DNA of 47,741 nucleotides from CAZWKX01 sp964633975 (GCA_964633975.1 CAZWKX010000015.1:1-47741); one strand, 5' to 3'; shown: positions 8,411-17,005, counted from the stretch's first letter. The notes: generated from the letters alone by a model not told the origin. Numbers and translations are program-made.

Positions 8411-9409
8411 ATGAGACGTTTCCCACTCTTCCTGGTGGCCCTCGCCGTCCTTGCCCTGTTCGCCGCGGCGTGCGGGGACGACGAGGCGGCCGTCAGCGGG
8501 GCGACCTCCGCCGAAGGAAGGCTCACGGACGAGGCGGAGGTGATGACGGGTGAGCCGGCCTCGGGGTCCGCCGAAGAAGCAGACGACCAAGCCGGCGCTT
8601 TCGCAGCCACCACCGGCGAGTTGGCCACCGCGATCCCGGCCGATCTCAAGATCATCCGTGAGGCCTTCTTGTCGATGCGTGTCGAAGTCGGAAACTTCGA
8701 TACCGCATGGAGCCGCCTCCAGGTGATCGCCGGGGACAACGGCGGCTACATGAGCAACGCATCTCTTAGCGTCGTGGAGGCCGAGACCGGGGAGCGCTAC
8801 TCCGAGGGGACGGTGTCGATCCGGGTCCCGGTGAGCAACTTCGATGCCGCTCTCGACGATCTGGAAGGTATCGGCGAGCGGATCTCGCTCGACATCACCA
8901 GCCAGGACGTCACCCAGGAGTACACCGACTGGGAGGCGCAGCTTCGCCACACGGAGGCAATGGAGGACTTCTACTTGGGGCTGCTCGACGAGGCGACGAC
9001 CGTTGCCGAAGCGCTCCAAGTGCACGCTGAGCTGGAGCAAGTGCAGCTCGACATCGAGCGCATCACCGGGCACCTCCAGTACCTGGAGGACAGGACCTCC
9101 TTCTCCACGATCACGGTGTCGATCACGGAGCGACCGGCCGACGAGCCCGAGCCGGAGCCGAAACCGGAGCCGGGGAGATTCTCGCGGATACTGACCAACT
9201 CCCGCAATGCTCTAGTCGACGCGTTCGGCGTGATCCTGGTCACACTGGCCGCGCTGGCCCCGTTCCTCGTGATCGCGGCGGTCGGCCTGGCGCTGTGGCT
9301 CGGCCTCAGGGCGAAGCGACGGGGAGTCGACAAGCGCAGAGGCGGCGAAGTTCCGGAGCAGCCGAAGCCGCTGGTCCCCGAGCAGGACAAGGCCAAGACC
9401 AAGAAATAG
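8411..9409 (+). CDS. DUF4349-family membrane-bound lipoprotein
   Basis: A 332-residue precursor with signal and lipobox (LFAAACGD), an acidic linker, and the DUF4349 core (about 75-240), including DLKIIREAFLSMRVEV, TVSIRVPVSNFDAALDDL and DVTQEYTDWEAQLRHTEA. A coiled-coil-like stretch (about 185-225) follows, then a Pro/Glu repeat (EPEPEPKPEPG) and a membrane helix near 285-305 with a basic tail. This layout is standard for the family, whose function is not known. The ATG at 8411 was chosen because the signal peptide starts there; a ribosome site AGGGGG precedes it. A strong terminator follows. Confidence 0.85.
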   Translation: MRRFPLFLVALAVLALFAAACGDDEAAVSGATSAEGRLTDEAEVMTGEPASGSAEEADDQAGAFAATTGELATAIPADLKIIREAFLSMRVEVGNFDTAWSRLQVIAGDNGGYMSNASLSVVEAETGERYSEGTVSIRVPVSNFDAALDDLEGIGERISLDITSQDVTQEYTDWEAQLRHTEAMEDFYLGLLDEATTVAEALQVHAELEQVQLDIERITGHLQYLEDRTSFSTITVSITERPADEPEPEPKPEPGRFSRILTNSRNALVDAFGVILVTLAALAPFLVIAAVGLALWLGLRAKRRGVDKRRGGEVPEQPKPLVPEQDKAKTKK

Positions 9410-9438
9410 ACGGCGGGCGATACCGCCCAGAGGTGTAG

Positions 9439-9473
9439 GTGGGCCGGTCCAGGCGACCGGCCCACCCCCTTTT
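9439..9473 (+). terminator. Intrinsic terminator of the DUF4349 gene
   Basis: A perfect 11-base stem (GTGGGCCGGTC, 9439-9449, pairing with 9455-9465) with a 5-base loop, followed by CCCCTTTT. It is the clearest Rho-independent terminator in the window. Confidence 0.85.
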
Positions 9474-9815
9474 CCCGGACTGCCAGGCCTCTCGCTGCCG
9501 GCTCCCCCGAGCCACCAGGCCGGCACGGCGCAAACGCATTCCTCAGATCGAGCCTTCACGCCGGTGAGCCTCCGCCGTCCGGCAGTCGTGACCCATGAGC
9601 AGGAAGTGGCGAGGCGACACCGCCAATTCCCGGCAGCCGGAAGGTTCGGGTCTTATGCTTCGGCGTGGGGACGAGCGGCGCTCCAGACTGTTGTGCGCTG
9701 ATCGCAAGGGTGCACTCGCGGTCGGACGCCGGAATCCGCCCTCAAGGAGTGCCGGCCCAAGCCGACCTCCAATGTGACAGCGTTCACAGATGGCGCCCAG
9801 GGAAGGGAACACACC
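9474..9815. other. Intergenic region, no gene seen
   Basis: About 340 bases between the terminator and the next gene. Short frames (for example 60 codons from 9595) have no start signal or recognisable sequence. A TTATGC near 9653 could be a -10 box, but nothing else supports it. Confidence 0.4.
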
Positions 9816-10574
9816 ATGTTCGACTCACTGAGGGCCCGTGTTCGAGCCGACGACCCCTACGCCCGCGTCACCGGCACCGTGCTGATCCTCATCGGCTTGA
9901 CGGTGTTTCTGGTAGTGATCTTCACCCTTCTCCCCGTCTTGCGCGATCCGGTGGCGGCCCACGACCGCTGGTTCCCCGAAAAGCAGGAGGAGCCTGCAGC
10001 CCACGTGCAAGAGGATGAGCCGACCGGTCCCGCCGCCGGTTTCAGGTGGGTGGCCGAGGCTCGCTTCGAGGAATCCGATGAGGGTGGAGGCGGCCAACAG
10101 GTGTACACCGCCCGGTTCGAGGACATCTCCGACGAAGGCGACGCCACGATCGTCCGCTGGACCTGGAATCTGGGCGACGGAACCGACGCCTACGGGCCCT
10201 ATTTGGAGCACGAGTACGAGGCTCCCGGCGACTACCGCGTCGGGCTCGAAGTGGAGGACGAAGACGGGCTCACCAGCCGCACCGACGGGCGCCTCTACAT
10301 GCCTGAGGACGGCAGAGAAGAGGGCGAGGTCATACCCGATGTGGAGCTGCTCGACCTGTCAGGCATCGAGGCCTCCGTCGACGATCTCGTCGGCACCCTC
10401 ACCGACTCGATCCGGACCTTCATCATCGTGAGCTTGTTCTCGCTCGCCGCCATGATTCTCACTCTGGTGGCGTGGCGGGTCACCCGCGCCGGTGTCATGC
10501 TGCTGCGCCCGGTGGCTGCACTTCCGTCGAAGAGGCAACCGGAGCCAAGCCCGCCCCCGGCCCCACACTTCTAG
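9816..10574 (+). CDS. Membrane protein with one PKD domain
   Basis: A 252-residue protein with a short cytoplasmic N-terminus, a membrane helix at about 19-40, an extracytoplasmic part holding a PKD-type beta sandwich (about 90-165, with WTWNLGDGTDAYGPYLEHEY), and a second helix near 205-225 followed by a Pro-rich tail. PKD domains mediate protein or carbohydrate contacts outside the cell. The ATG at 9816 follows GGGAAGGGA; the frame is open 14 codons further upstream, but without a start signal. Two membrane passes around one domain are unusual for PKD proteins, which are mostly secreted. No partner gene is evident. Confidence 0.72.
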   Translation: MFDSLRARVRADDPYARVTGTVLILIGLTVFLVVIFTLLPVLRDPVAAHDRWFPEKQEEPAAHVQEDEPTGPAAGFRWVAEARFEESDEGGGGQQVYTARFEDISDEGDATIVRWTWNLGDGTDAYGPYLEHEYEAPGDYRVGLEVEDEDGLTSRTDGRLYMPEDGREEGEVIPDVELLDLSGIEASVDDLVGTLTDSIRTFIIVSLFSLAAMILTLVAWRVTRAGVMLLRPVAALPSKRQPEPSPPPAPHF

Positions 10575-10692
10575 GCGAACCTCTGTGCGTCGCCGAGCCG
10601 GGTCCCCCAGGCGTGCCGCGCTGCGATGAGACAAAGGTGCCCGTCTAGATTGGGCACGAAAGCCGCCGGCACACCGCTGGGGAGGTTCCCCC

Positions 10693-11433
10693 GTGTCGTC
10701 GAAGGTGAGGCAGACGATCGAGGCCGTCTTGGCCACGGCTGCCGCCGCCGCGATCGGATTCTTCACCGGGATGGGGCTCGACAAGCTGGGCGCCGGCGAC
10801 ACCGTCACAGCCGTCACGCTTGCCACTTCGGCGGGAGTCAACGGCCTGTTCGGCGGGATTCGCCGGGTCTACAAGTGGAGATCGGTGCCGGGCTGCCTGG
10901 CCTTTGCCCTCGACTCCTCATGGGCCCTGATCACGACAACGCTCGGCAATCTCCTCAACATCGCCAACCTCTTCTGGCGCAACTCGGAGTACCGCCCGGA
11001 TCTCAGCAGACGGCGCAATCGCCACGTGTTCCGGGGCGGGTTCGCCCTCAAGCCGACCTTCGCCAACACCCAGGGATGTGTCATCAGCAATGCCGGCCTG
11101 CGCAGGGACGAGCCGCTGGAGAACCGGCGGGACTTCATCGAAAACCACGAGGGTCTGCACGTCTGGCAGCAGCGCTGGTTCGGCCCTCTCTACCCGCTCG
11201 GCTACTTGTTCTGGGCGGTCGCCGGCTTCCTCGTCGGCGTCGTCTACTGGGCCTTCTCCCCCCGCCGCCGCGCCGAGAAGACACGGCTCGGCCGGCTCGT
11301 GGAGACTGCGGCCTACTACGACAATCCCTTCGAGTACTGGGCCTACAAGAACGACGACCACTGGGAAAACAACAGCGCAGACCCCGCTCTCAAGTGGCGG
11401 CACCGCAAGAGAGCCGATTCGCCGAGTGCCTAA
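10693..11433 (+). CDS. Conserved-looking membrane protein with HEGLH-type motif, function unknown
   Basis: A 246-residue protein starting at GTG 10693 after GGGGAGG. It has an N-terminal hydrophobic pair (about 10-60), a central soluble part with ENHEGLHVWQQRWFGPLYPLGY (about 148-169) and a further membrane segment (about 170-192). The pattern HExxH followed by Q resembles the zinc-binding helix of gluzincin-like or DUF4157-type proteins, although here it is H-E-G-L-H within a Trp/Gln-rich stretch. Whether it binds metal is uncertain. A TAGATT box at 10647-10652 may be its -10. Confidence 0.65.
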   Translation: MSSKVRQTIEAVLATAAAAAIGFFTGMGLDKLGAGDTVTAVTLATSAGVNGLFGGIRRVYKWRSVPGCLAFALDSSWALITTTLGNLLNIANLFWRNSEYRPDLSRRRNRHVFRGGFALKPTFANTQGCVISNAGLRRDEPLENRRDFIENHEGLHVWQQRWFGPLYPLGYLFWAVAGFLVGVVYWAFSPRRRAEKTRLGRLVETAAYYDNPFEYWAYKNDDHWENNSADPALKWRHRKRADSPSA

Positions 11434-11566
11434 CGCCGCCTCCAGGGCCACGACACCATCTTGTTGAGGGGGCCGTCGGCTCCTAGGTGACACTTTGCCG
11501 CCGCCGACGCCGGCAGGTCAGAGCGGCCGCTCTCGCCCGATACCATATCCGGGGCGCCTCGCCGAA

Positions 11567-11956
11567 TCAGCCAGAGGGCTTCACGAAGCCGGAGAGCCAC
11601 TCGACGGCCTCCGCCTCATCGGTGAACGTCTTCACCGGGAACAACAACGAGCTAGCCGCCTCGACAAACGGCGGCAGAGGCGGGCCGCGCCGCTCATCGT
11701 GCATGATGGCGACGGCAACTCCTAAGAGGGTCGCCACATCGATCCACTGCCGCCACGCCGCAGCATCTCTCATCAGAGTCTCGCCGGGCTTCCAGAGTGC
11801 GGGGCGGGGAGTGTCTCCGATCAGCCGGCGAACCGCTTCGATCTGCTCGGGAACCAGGTCCGCCGTCGTCTCGTCGGCACCGGCCAGATGCTCCACCTCG
11901 AGGATGCCGTCGTCACGCAGGGTGAACCGCACAGCGGTGGTGGTGACCGTCTCCAC
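11567..11956 (-). CDS. STAS/SpoIIAA-like small protein, paralogue 1 of 4
   Basis: A 129-residue soluble protein starting at GTG 11956 after AGGAGG. It shares a clear pattern with three other genes nearby: a first strand FTLRDDGILEVEHL, then TTADLVPEQIEAVRRLIGDTPRP and WKP, a central AAWRQWIDVAT segment, IMHDERRGPPLPPF, and a C-terminal FTDEAEAVEWLSGF. The order of strands and helices, with the final acidic helix, resembles STAS/SEC14-like or DUF7793 proteins. That is a judgement by eye. The biochemical role is unknown. It is convergent with the membrane protein gene ending at 11433. Confidence 0.75.
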   Translation of the reverse strand: METVTTTAVRFTLRDDGILEVEHLAGADETTADLVPEQIEAVRRLIGDTPRPALWKPGETLMRDAAAWRQWIDVATLLGVAVAIMHDERRGPPLPPFVEAASSLLFPVKTFTDEAEAVEWLSGFVKPSG

Positions 11957-11980
11957 AGGTCCTCCTCCCTGCCGACTCCA

Positions 11981-11986
11981 AGCCTA
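11981..11986 (-). promoter_or_regulatory. -10 box of STAS-like paralogue 1
   Basis: The box reads TAGGCT on the minus strand, 24 bases before the start codon. The flank GATAGGCTTGGAGT matches the region upstream of paralogue 3 at exactly the same distance. Confidence 0.45.
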
Positions 11987-12132
11987 TCCAGGCTGCCGAC
12001 GCTAGGGCCTCCTGGAGCCAAGGTTGATCTCCATCGCTCCCGACCCGCCGGCGTCTCGATCACCGGCCGGTGGCCGAGAATCCGCGTGGCGTTCGGCGTA
12101 CACTCGGTAGTCGAGTCCCGAAAGGGGGGAAC

Positions 12133-12867
12133 ATGCACAGCAGTCCGCGCCGCGCCGCTTCTTCTTTTTCGCCGGGGTTCCGGCCCAGAACGGTAATGCG
12201 CTCCCGGGGCCAGACCGGGATCCTATTGACACTGCCCTTTTTGATCGCGGCGGCCCTGGCCGGATGTGGGAACGGCAACGCGCCGCCCGCCATCGTCTAT
12301 CCGGCGGGCGAGATCGCAGACGTAGGAGGGTGGCTGCCGGCCCAGACCCTGCTGGAGGGCTACACCACGCTGATCGAGCCCAGCGGCCCCGAGCAGTCAA
12401 GCGGTTGGCAGGTTTCCGTCTCCGGCTCCGGCCCGTGTACGCCCGGCCCGGCGGGCGCCGGAGAGGAGTACATCTGCGTCGATATCGACATCGACAACAC
12501 AACGGCCGGGCCCGGGGCGCTCGATCTCGTCCGAGACGGCCCGGCACTCGTCGATAGGCAAGGTGCCGGCTATGCAGTGGCGGGAGCGCAGCTGAGCGAT
12601 GCCCCCTTCGTCGTTGCCGGCACGACGACCGGGTCGATGAGCAGCTCCGTCGAATGCGAGTTCTCCGCCCCCGATGATGCGGGACGCCAGCAGGCCGATT
12701 GCACGCTGATCCTCACGGCGACCATGAGCAACGAAGGATTCGAGGAGGCTTTCGTCGCCGTAGGGGCGGGGAAGTCGGCAACTCTGAAGCTGGCTTTTCT
12801 CGTTCCCGCAGACGAAGACGGCTGGATCATGGTGTGGCCCGACGGCGCCGGCTTCGAACTCTCCTGA
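12133..12867 (+). CDS. Secreted lipoprotein of unknown function
   Basis: A 244-residue precursor with a long basic N-region and lipobox LAGC at about residues 43-46. The mature domain has five Cys, including VECEF and DCTLIL, and looks like a single beta-rich domain; no family recognised. The ATG at 12133 is preferred because AGGGGGGA precedes it. A second ATG at 12196 would give a more ordinary signal length and is a real alternative. It lies between STAS-like paralogues 1 and 2. Confidence 0.7.
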   Translation: MHSSPRRAASSFSPGFRPRTVMRSRGQTGILLTLPFLIAAALAGCGNGNAPPAIVYPAGEIADVGGWLPAQTLLEGYTTLIEPSGPEQSSGWQVSVSGSGPCTPGPAGAGEEYICVDIDIDNTTAGPGALDLVRDGPALVDRQGAGYAVAGAQLSDAPFVVAGTTTGSMSSSVECEFSAPDDAGRQQADCTLILTATMSNEGFEEAFVAVGAGKSATLKLAFLVPADEDGWIMVWPDGAGFELS

Positions 12868-12979
12868 CCGCTCGAAGCCGGGCCTCGGTCGTGCGTCGGT
12901 ACGCACCGTGCCGGCAGCAAGACTGGGGCAGGTTCGAGCGAGCCGAAAACGCCGACACTCGGCCGGCCCTCGGCCGAAG

Positions 12980-13369
12980 TCACTCAGCCGATCTCAAGAA
13001 GCTGGATAGCCATTCAATCGCTTCGGCCTCATCGGTGAACAGCTTCGTGGGGCACAGCATCGTGTCGAGCACCCGGGCAAACGGCGGAAGAGGCCCATCG
13101 TGTTCTTCGTCGTGGAGAATCCCGCAGGCAGAAAACATCTTGAGCATCTCGGGAAGGAACTGCGCCCACACGGCCGAATCAGCCGTCGGCTTCCCCACGG
13201 GGTCCGCCAGCAGCGGGCATCGTCTCTCGCCGATCAGTCGACGCAGCACGGCGACCTGCTCCGGAACCACGGCAGCCGTGATCTCGACGCCGTCGGGCAG
13301 GCGTTCCATCTTGACAATGCCGTCGTCACTCAAAGTGATACAAGTGCAGGAGGTCTCTATCGATTCCAT
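12980..13369 (-). CDS. STAS/SpoIIAA-like small protein, paralogue 2 of 4
   Basis: A 129-residue member of the local family and the most divergent copy. It keeps LSDDGIVKMERL, PEQVAVLRRLIGERR, ILHDEEHDGPLPPF and FTDEAEAIEWLSSF. The RPxLWKP motif of the other three is changed to CPLLADP. The ATG at 13369 follows GGAGGG. The start is convergent with the lipoprotein ending at 12867. A TACTGT box at 13389-13394 is a likely -10. Function unknown. Confidence 0.72.
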   Translation of the reverse strand: MESIETSCTCITLSDDGIVKMERLPDGVEITAAVVPEQVAVLRRLIGERRCPLLADPVGKPTADSAVWAQFLPEMLKMFSACGILHDEEHDGPLPPFARVLDTMLCPTKLFTDEAEAIEWLSSFLRSAE

Positions 13370-13471
13370 CGGCTGCCCTCCTGCACCCACAGTACTCTCG
13401 ACGGCTCCCCCTTCGGAGCAACGGCCTAGACCAGGCAGCACCATCCAGGAGCAGGTAGGGCCCGTAGTCGC

Positions 13472-15622
13472 TCAGGTGAGCCGGGCGCGGCGCAGCAGCA
13501 TCGCGTTGGCGGCGACGATCACTGTGGACAGGCTCATGAGCAGGGCGCCCACGGCGGGGCTGAGCACGATGCCAGCGCCGGCGGCGACGCCGGCGGCCAA
13601 AGGGATGGCAACGGTGTTGTAGCCGGTAGCCCAGGCCAGGTTCTGCAGCATCTTGCGATGGGTGCGGCGGGACAGAATCAGGGCTTGCACCACGTCGGCG
13701 GGATCGTCTTCGACCAGCACCAGATCGGCGGACTCGATGGCCACGTTGGTGCCGGCGCCGACGGCGATCCCCAAATCGGCCGTCAGCAGCGCCGGAGCGT
13801 CGTTGATACCGTCTCCGACGAACGCGGTCGGCCCCTCTTCTCTGAGATCCCGCACGATGTGGGCCTTGTCCTGAGGAAGGACTCGGGAGTAGTACCGGTC
13901 AATCCCGAGCTCACCGGCGACGGCGGCGGCGACCGCCTCGGCGTCCCCGGTGACCATGATCGGGACCATCCCCAGGTCCCGAAGCCGCTCGATTGCGGCT
14001 TTGGCGCCGTCGCGGACCTTGTCGGAGAGGGTGACGACCGCGTTCGCGGCATCGCCCGCCATCAGCACGACGGCACTCTCACCGCGCTCGTTGGCGCGAT
14101 CCAGCGCCTCTTGCAGCACAGACGGCATTCCCACCCCAAGCTCCTCGGCCCACTCGGGCCTTCCCACCCGATGAAGCCGCCCGCCGAGCCTGCCCTCGAT
14201 GCCCTGGCCGGCCACGGCATGCACGTCGGCGCCGCTGTCGATCGAGAGCCCGCGTTGGGTCGCAGCCTCCACGATGGCGGCGGCGAGCGGGTGCTCGGAG
14301 CTGCGCTCCAAGGAGGCGGCCAGAGCCAGTGCCTCGTCTTCTCCCAGCGCCGGTGCCGTCGTCACCTGAGAGACCACAAACCGTCCCTCGGTGAGCGTGC
14401 CGGTCTTGTCGAAGGCCACCAGCTCGATGCTCCGTCCCCGCTCGAACGACTCTCGGTTGCGCACGAGGATCCCGTTGCGGGCAGACACAGATGTGGCGTT
14501 CACTGTGACCAGCGGTATTGCCAAGCCCAATGCGTGGGGACAGGTGATGACCAGCACGGTGACGGCCCGAGCGACCGCGTAGCTGGTCCCGTTGGAACCG
14601 ACGAGCAGCCACACCACGAGGGTCGGGATCGACACACCGACTGCGACGACGGTAAGCCAGGCGGCAGCCCGGTCGGCCAGCGTCTGAAAACGGCTGCGCG
14701 ACGTCTGCGCCTCCTCGACGAGGCGCATCATCTGACTGAGTGTCGTCGAGTCTCCGGTGCGGGTCACCACAACCGTCAAGGCGCCTTCCCCATTGACCGC
14801 TCCCGCGATGACCTCATCGCCGACCTCCTTGGGCACCGGCCGGGACTCGCCGGTAAGAAACGCCTCGTTCATGCTCGACGCTCCTTCAGTGATCTCACCG
14901 TCGGCGGGCACTTGCTCACCCGGCCGGATGAGCACCGCATCCGTCACCGCGAGCGCCTCCACGGGGATCTCCTCCAAAGACCCGGCGGCGGCGACACGAT
15001 GGGCCGTCGCCGGCACCATTGCCGCCAGTTGCCCGAGTGCTCGACCGGCGGAGCGAATGGACCTCATCTCGATCCAGTGGCCCAACAGCATGACGTCGAG
15101 CAGAGTGGCAAGCTCCCAGTAGAACGGCTTCCCGCTCACGCCCAGCGACACCGCCAGGCTGTAGCCGTACGCCACCGTGATCGCGATCGAGATCAGGGTC
15201 ATCATCCCCGGCCTACGACCCCGCAATTCGTGGTATCCGCCTTTCAGGAACACGACTCCGGCGTAGCCGAACAGCACCGTCGCAACCACCGGGCTCAGCG
15301 CGTCGGACCCGGGAAACGAGGCTGCCTCATAGCCAAGCCAATCCTGCACCTGCGCCGAGAAATAGAGGATCGGCACGGTGAGCAGCAGGCTCACCCAGAG
15401 CCGATCACGGAACATCTCGGGGCTGTGGCCCTCGTGCTTGCTGTGGTCCCCGCCGTGGCCCTCGTGCTTGGCGTGGTCTCCGCCGTAGCCCTGATGCTTG
15501 GCGTGGTCGGCACCGTCGCCGCCATGGTCGTGTGGGACCGATTCCTGCTCCGCTGGGGCCGCCGACGGGTGCTCCATGTGCTCGTGATGCCGATGGTTTG
15601 CCATACCCTCGGAGTGGTTCAT
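13472..15622 (-). CDS. copB: Copper/heavy-metal P1B-type ATPase with CPH motif
   Basis: A 716-residue metal-exporting ATPase. The His-rich N-terminus contains a triple 10-residue repeat of the type GGDHAKHEGH (about 36-66). It has the actuator loop TGES, transmembrane metal motif CPH (in VITCPHALGLA), phosphorylation site DKTGTLTEG, HP in SSEHPLAAAI and GDGINDAPAL. The CPH motif marks the CopB group, which moves Cu(I) or Cu(II) outward. It overlaps the small upstream membrane protein gene by 4 bases and should share its promoter under control of the divergent MerR regulator. An N-terminal HMA domain is absent; the His repeats take that place. Confidence 0.93.
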   Translation of the reverse strand: MNHSEGMANHRHHEHMEHPSAAPAEQESVPHDHGGDGADHAKHQGYGGDHAKHEGHGGDHSKHEGHSPEMFRDRLWVSLLLTVPILYFSAQVQDWLGYEAASFPGSDALSPVVATVLFGYAGVVFLKGGYHELRGRRPGMMTLISIAITVAYGYSLAVSLGVSGKPFYWELATLLDVMLLGHWIEMRSIRSAGRALGQLAAMVPATAHRVAAAGSLEEIPVEALAVTDAVLIRPGEQVPADGEITEGASSMNEAFLTGESRPVPKEVGDEVIAGAVNGEGALTVVVTRTGDSTTLSQMMRLVEEAQTSRSRFQTLADRAAAWLTVVAVGVSIPTLVVWLLVGSNGTSYAVARAVTVLVITCPHALGLAIPLVTVNATSVSARNGILVRNRESFERGRSIELVAFDKTGTLTEGRFVVSQVTTAPALGEDEALALAASLERSSEHPLAAAIVEAATQRGLSIDSGADVHAVAGQGIEGRLGGRLHRVGRPEWAEELGVGMPSVLQEALDRANERGESAVVLMAGDAANAVVTLSDKVRDGAKAAIERLRDLGMVPIMVTGDAEAVAAAVAGELGIDRYYSRVLPQDKAHIVRDLREEGPTAFVGDGINDAPALLTADLGIAVGAGTNVAIESADLVLVEDDPADVVQALILSRRTHRKMLQNLAWATGYNTVAIPLAAGVAAGAGIVLSPAVGALLMSLSTVIVAANAMLLRRARLT
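15425..15514 (-). repeat. Triple 30-bp tandem repeat in the His-rich N-terminus of the CPH ATPase
   Basis: Three 30-base units lie at 15425-15454, 15455-15484 and 15485-15514. They differ by a few bases and encode the His/Gly/Lys repeats. The unit number could vary between strains by slippage, changing metal-binding capacity. Confidence 0.8.
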
Positions 15623-15828
15623 CTCTGCAGGTCCGCCTTCCGCTCCGGGTACTCGTCACGGTCGATCTCGCCCTTGGAGGAACGTAGGTCGAGCAGCTCA
15701 GCCGCCCGGCCCGGACCGCGGGAATCCGGACATCGTTCCGTCGACCACATCAGCCAGACGATGAGGAGGGCGAACAGCATCATGAGGACCCAGCCGAATG
15801 CACCCATCCCCCACGACAGGCCGTTCAT
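15619..15828 (-). CDS. Small membrane protein with SHOCT-like C-terminus
   Basis: A 69-residue protein starting MNGLSWGMG with one membrane helix (about 8-27) and a C-terminal RAAELLDLRSSKGEIDRDEYPERKADL segment typical of SHOCT domains. Small SHOCT proteins often accompany copper ATPases. Longer frames reach 15933 or 15963, but those starts would overlap or precede the -10 element of the MerR-type promoter, so the ATG at 15828 is the only consistent choice. It overlaps the ATPase start by 4 bases. Confidence 0.75.
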   Translation of the reverse strand: MNGLSWGMGAFGWVLMMLFALLIVWLMWSTERCPDSRGPGRAAELLDLRSSKGEIDRDEYPERKADLQR

Positions 15829-15938
15829 GTGACCCCAACCCTCATGATGATTCCGGACCGCAACCGCCAGAACCGTCTCAATACCCGGCAACACCGCCAC
15901 TTCAAACTCCGCTGTCCTTGTCGCTCCACCCATGATGC

Positions 15939-15960
15939 ACCTTCCAGTGCACTGGAAGGT
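15939..15960. promoter_or_regulatory. Perfect palindromic MerR-type operator between the divergent metal genes
   Basis: Arms ACCTTCCAGTG (15939-15949) and its exact reverse complement (15950-15960) touch with no spacer. On the minus strand, TTGACC overlaps the palindrome edge and a CATCAT box follows at a 19-20-base distance. This is the overlong spacer that MerR-family activators correct by DNA distortion. It should control the SHOCT/CPH-ATPase operon and perhaps merR itself. Confidence 0.85.
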
Positions 15961-15981
15961 CAAGGGGCTAGCATCACGATC

Positions 15982-16452
15982 ATGAGGATTGGAGAGCTCG
16001 CCACGAGTGCCGGAGTCCCGACGAAGACGATCCGTTACTACGAGGACATCGGTGTGCTCCCGTCCGCGGAGCGCTCACCCAACGGCTACCGCATCTACGG
16101 GGACGAAGCCGTCGACAGGCTCCGTTTCATCAGGGATGCCCAGGCAACCGGCCTCACCCTCAACGAGATAGCCTCCGTGCTCGAGCTTCGCGGGCGCGGA
16201 GAATCGACCTGCAAGCACGTTTTGCATCTTCTCGAGCGTCACCTCGACGAACTCGAAGACCGAATCGCAGCTCTTGAGAAGACGCGGCGCGATCTCATCG
16301 CCATCACGGAGAGGGCACGCAGCCTCGACCCTTCCGACTGCACCGATCCCAATCGGTGCCAGACCATCGCTCGCGCCGACACCCCGCACCAAGGGCACAA
16401 CACGGCCGCAGAGCTGCACGGCGCACCCAGCAGGCGCCATCACCAACACTGA
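15982..16452 (+). CDS. MerR-family heavy-metal-responsive regulator
   Basis: A 156-residue protein. The N-terminal winged helix (MRIGELATSAGVPTKTIRYYEDIGVLPS... NGYRIYGDEAVDRLRFI) is standard MerR, followed by a dimer helix (about 80-110). Metal ligands are likely C76 in ESTCKHV and the C-terminal pair in DCTDPNRC. The Cys before the dimer helix is typical of the Zn/Cd/Pb/Hg branch, whereas CueR-type copper sensors use only the C-terminal loop. The exporter looks like a copper pump, so the inducing metal is ambiguous. The tail is His/Gln-rich. ATG 15982 is 21 bases from the palindrome. Confidence 0.9.
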   Translation: MRIGELATSAGVPTKTIRYYEDIGVLPSAERSPNGYRIYGDEAVDRLRFIRDAQATGLTLNEIASVLELRGRGESTCKHVLHLLERHLDELEDRIAALEKTRRDLIAITERARSLDPSDCTDPNRCQTIARADTPHQGHNTAAELHGAPSRRHHQH

Positions 16453-16588
16453 GCCCTCCGCGTCGCGGCTCCATCGGCTCCTCTGCGGCAGGCGTCCCAT
16501 GCCGCGAGCCGCGCCGCGGCCGGAACGCTGCCGTGTAGATGCAGCGACACCTGGCCATCCGGCAACCGGCGTCGGCCTCACGACGAGG

Positions 16589-16975
16589 TCAATGGCGCGG
16601 CTTTATGAAGCCGGAGAGCCATTCGACGGCTTCAGTCTCATCGACGAAGGCTCGCACGGGGAACAACATGGAGTTGGCCACCGCGGCGAACGACGGCAGA
16701 GGCCCGTCGCGCTGCTCATCGTGCAAGATACCCATGGCAACCGCGACATTGGTCGCCACGTCCATCCACTGCCGCCACGCCCCGATATCTGTGAACGGCT
16801 TCCCGTGGGGCTTCCAGAGGACGGGGCGGGGAGCGTCTCCGATCAGCCGGCGCACGGCAGCAATCTGGTCGGGAACAAGGTCCGCCGTCGTCATGGCACC
16901 TGGCAGGGGGTCGATCTCCAGGATGCCATCGCCACGAAGGGTGAAGCGCACGTAGTTGACGACAATCGTCTCCAT
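16589..16975 (-). CDS. STAS/SpoIIAA-like small protein, paralogue 3 of 4
   Basis: A 128-residue family member that starts at ATG 16975. It matches paralogue 1 in almost every motif: FTLRGDGILEIDPL, TTADLVPDQIAAVRRLIGDAPRP, LWKPHGKP, AWRQWMDVAT, ILHDEQRDGPLPSF and FVDETEAVEWLSGF. It is convergent with merR (ending 16452). Its -10 region is the best match to paralogue 1. Function unknown. Confidence 0.76.
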   Translation of the reverse strand: METIVVNYVRFTLRGDGILEIDPLPGAMTTADLVPDQIAAVRRLIGDAPRPVLWKPHGKPFTDIGAWRQWMDVATNVAVAMGILHDEQRDGPLPSFAAVANSMLFPVRAFVDETEAVEWLSGFIKPRH

Positions 16976-16999
16976 GACCCCAACCCTTTCTCAACTCCA

Positions 17000-17005
17000 A
17001 GCTTA
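17000..17005 (-). promoter_or_regulatory. -10 box of STAS-like paralogue 3
   Basis: The box reads TAAGCT on the minus strand, in the context GATAAGCTTGGAGT, 24 bases before the start codon. Spacing and flank are the same as for paralogue 1. Confidence 0.45.

Noticed and set aside
11567..13369. Toxin-immunity reading of the STAS-like copies
   Set aside because: No toxin gene is linked to them, and the RHS relic is 9 kb away on the other side of housekeeping genes.
13658..15832. 724-codon frame on the plus strand
   Set aside because: Mirror of the copper ATPase gene; no ribosome site, and low-complexity Arg/His/Gly composition.
15829..15981. Longer start for MerR
   Set aside because: The upstream codons lie over the operator and promoter; the MRIGELA start is universal in the family.
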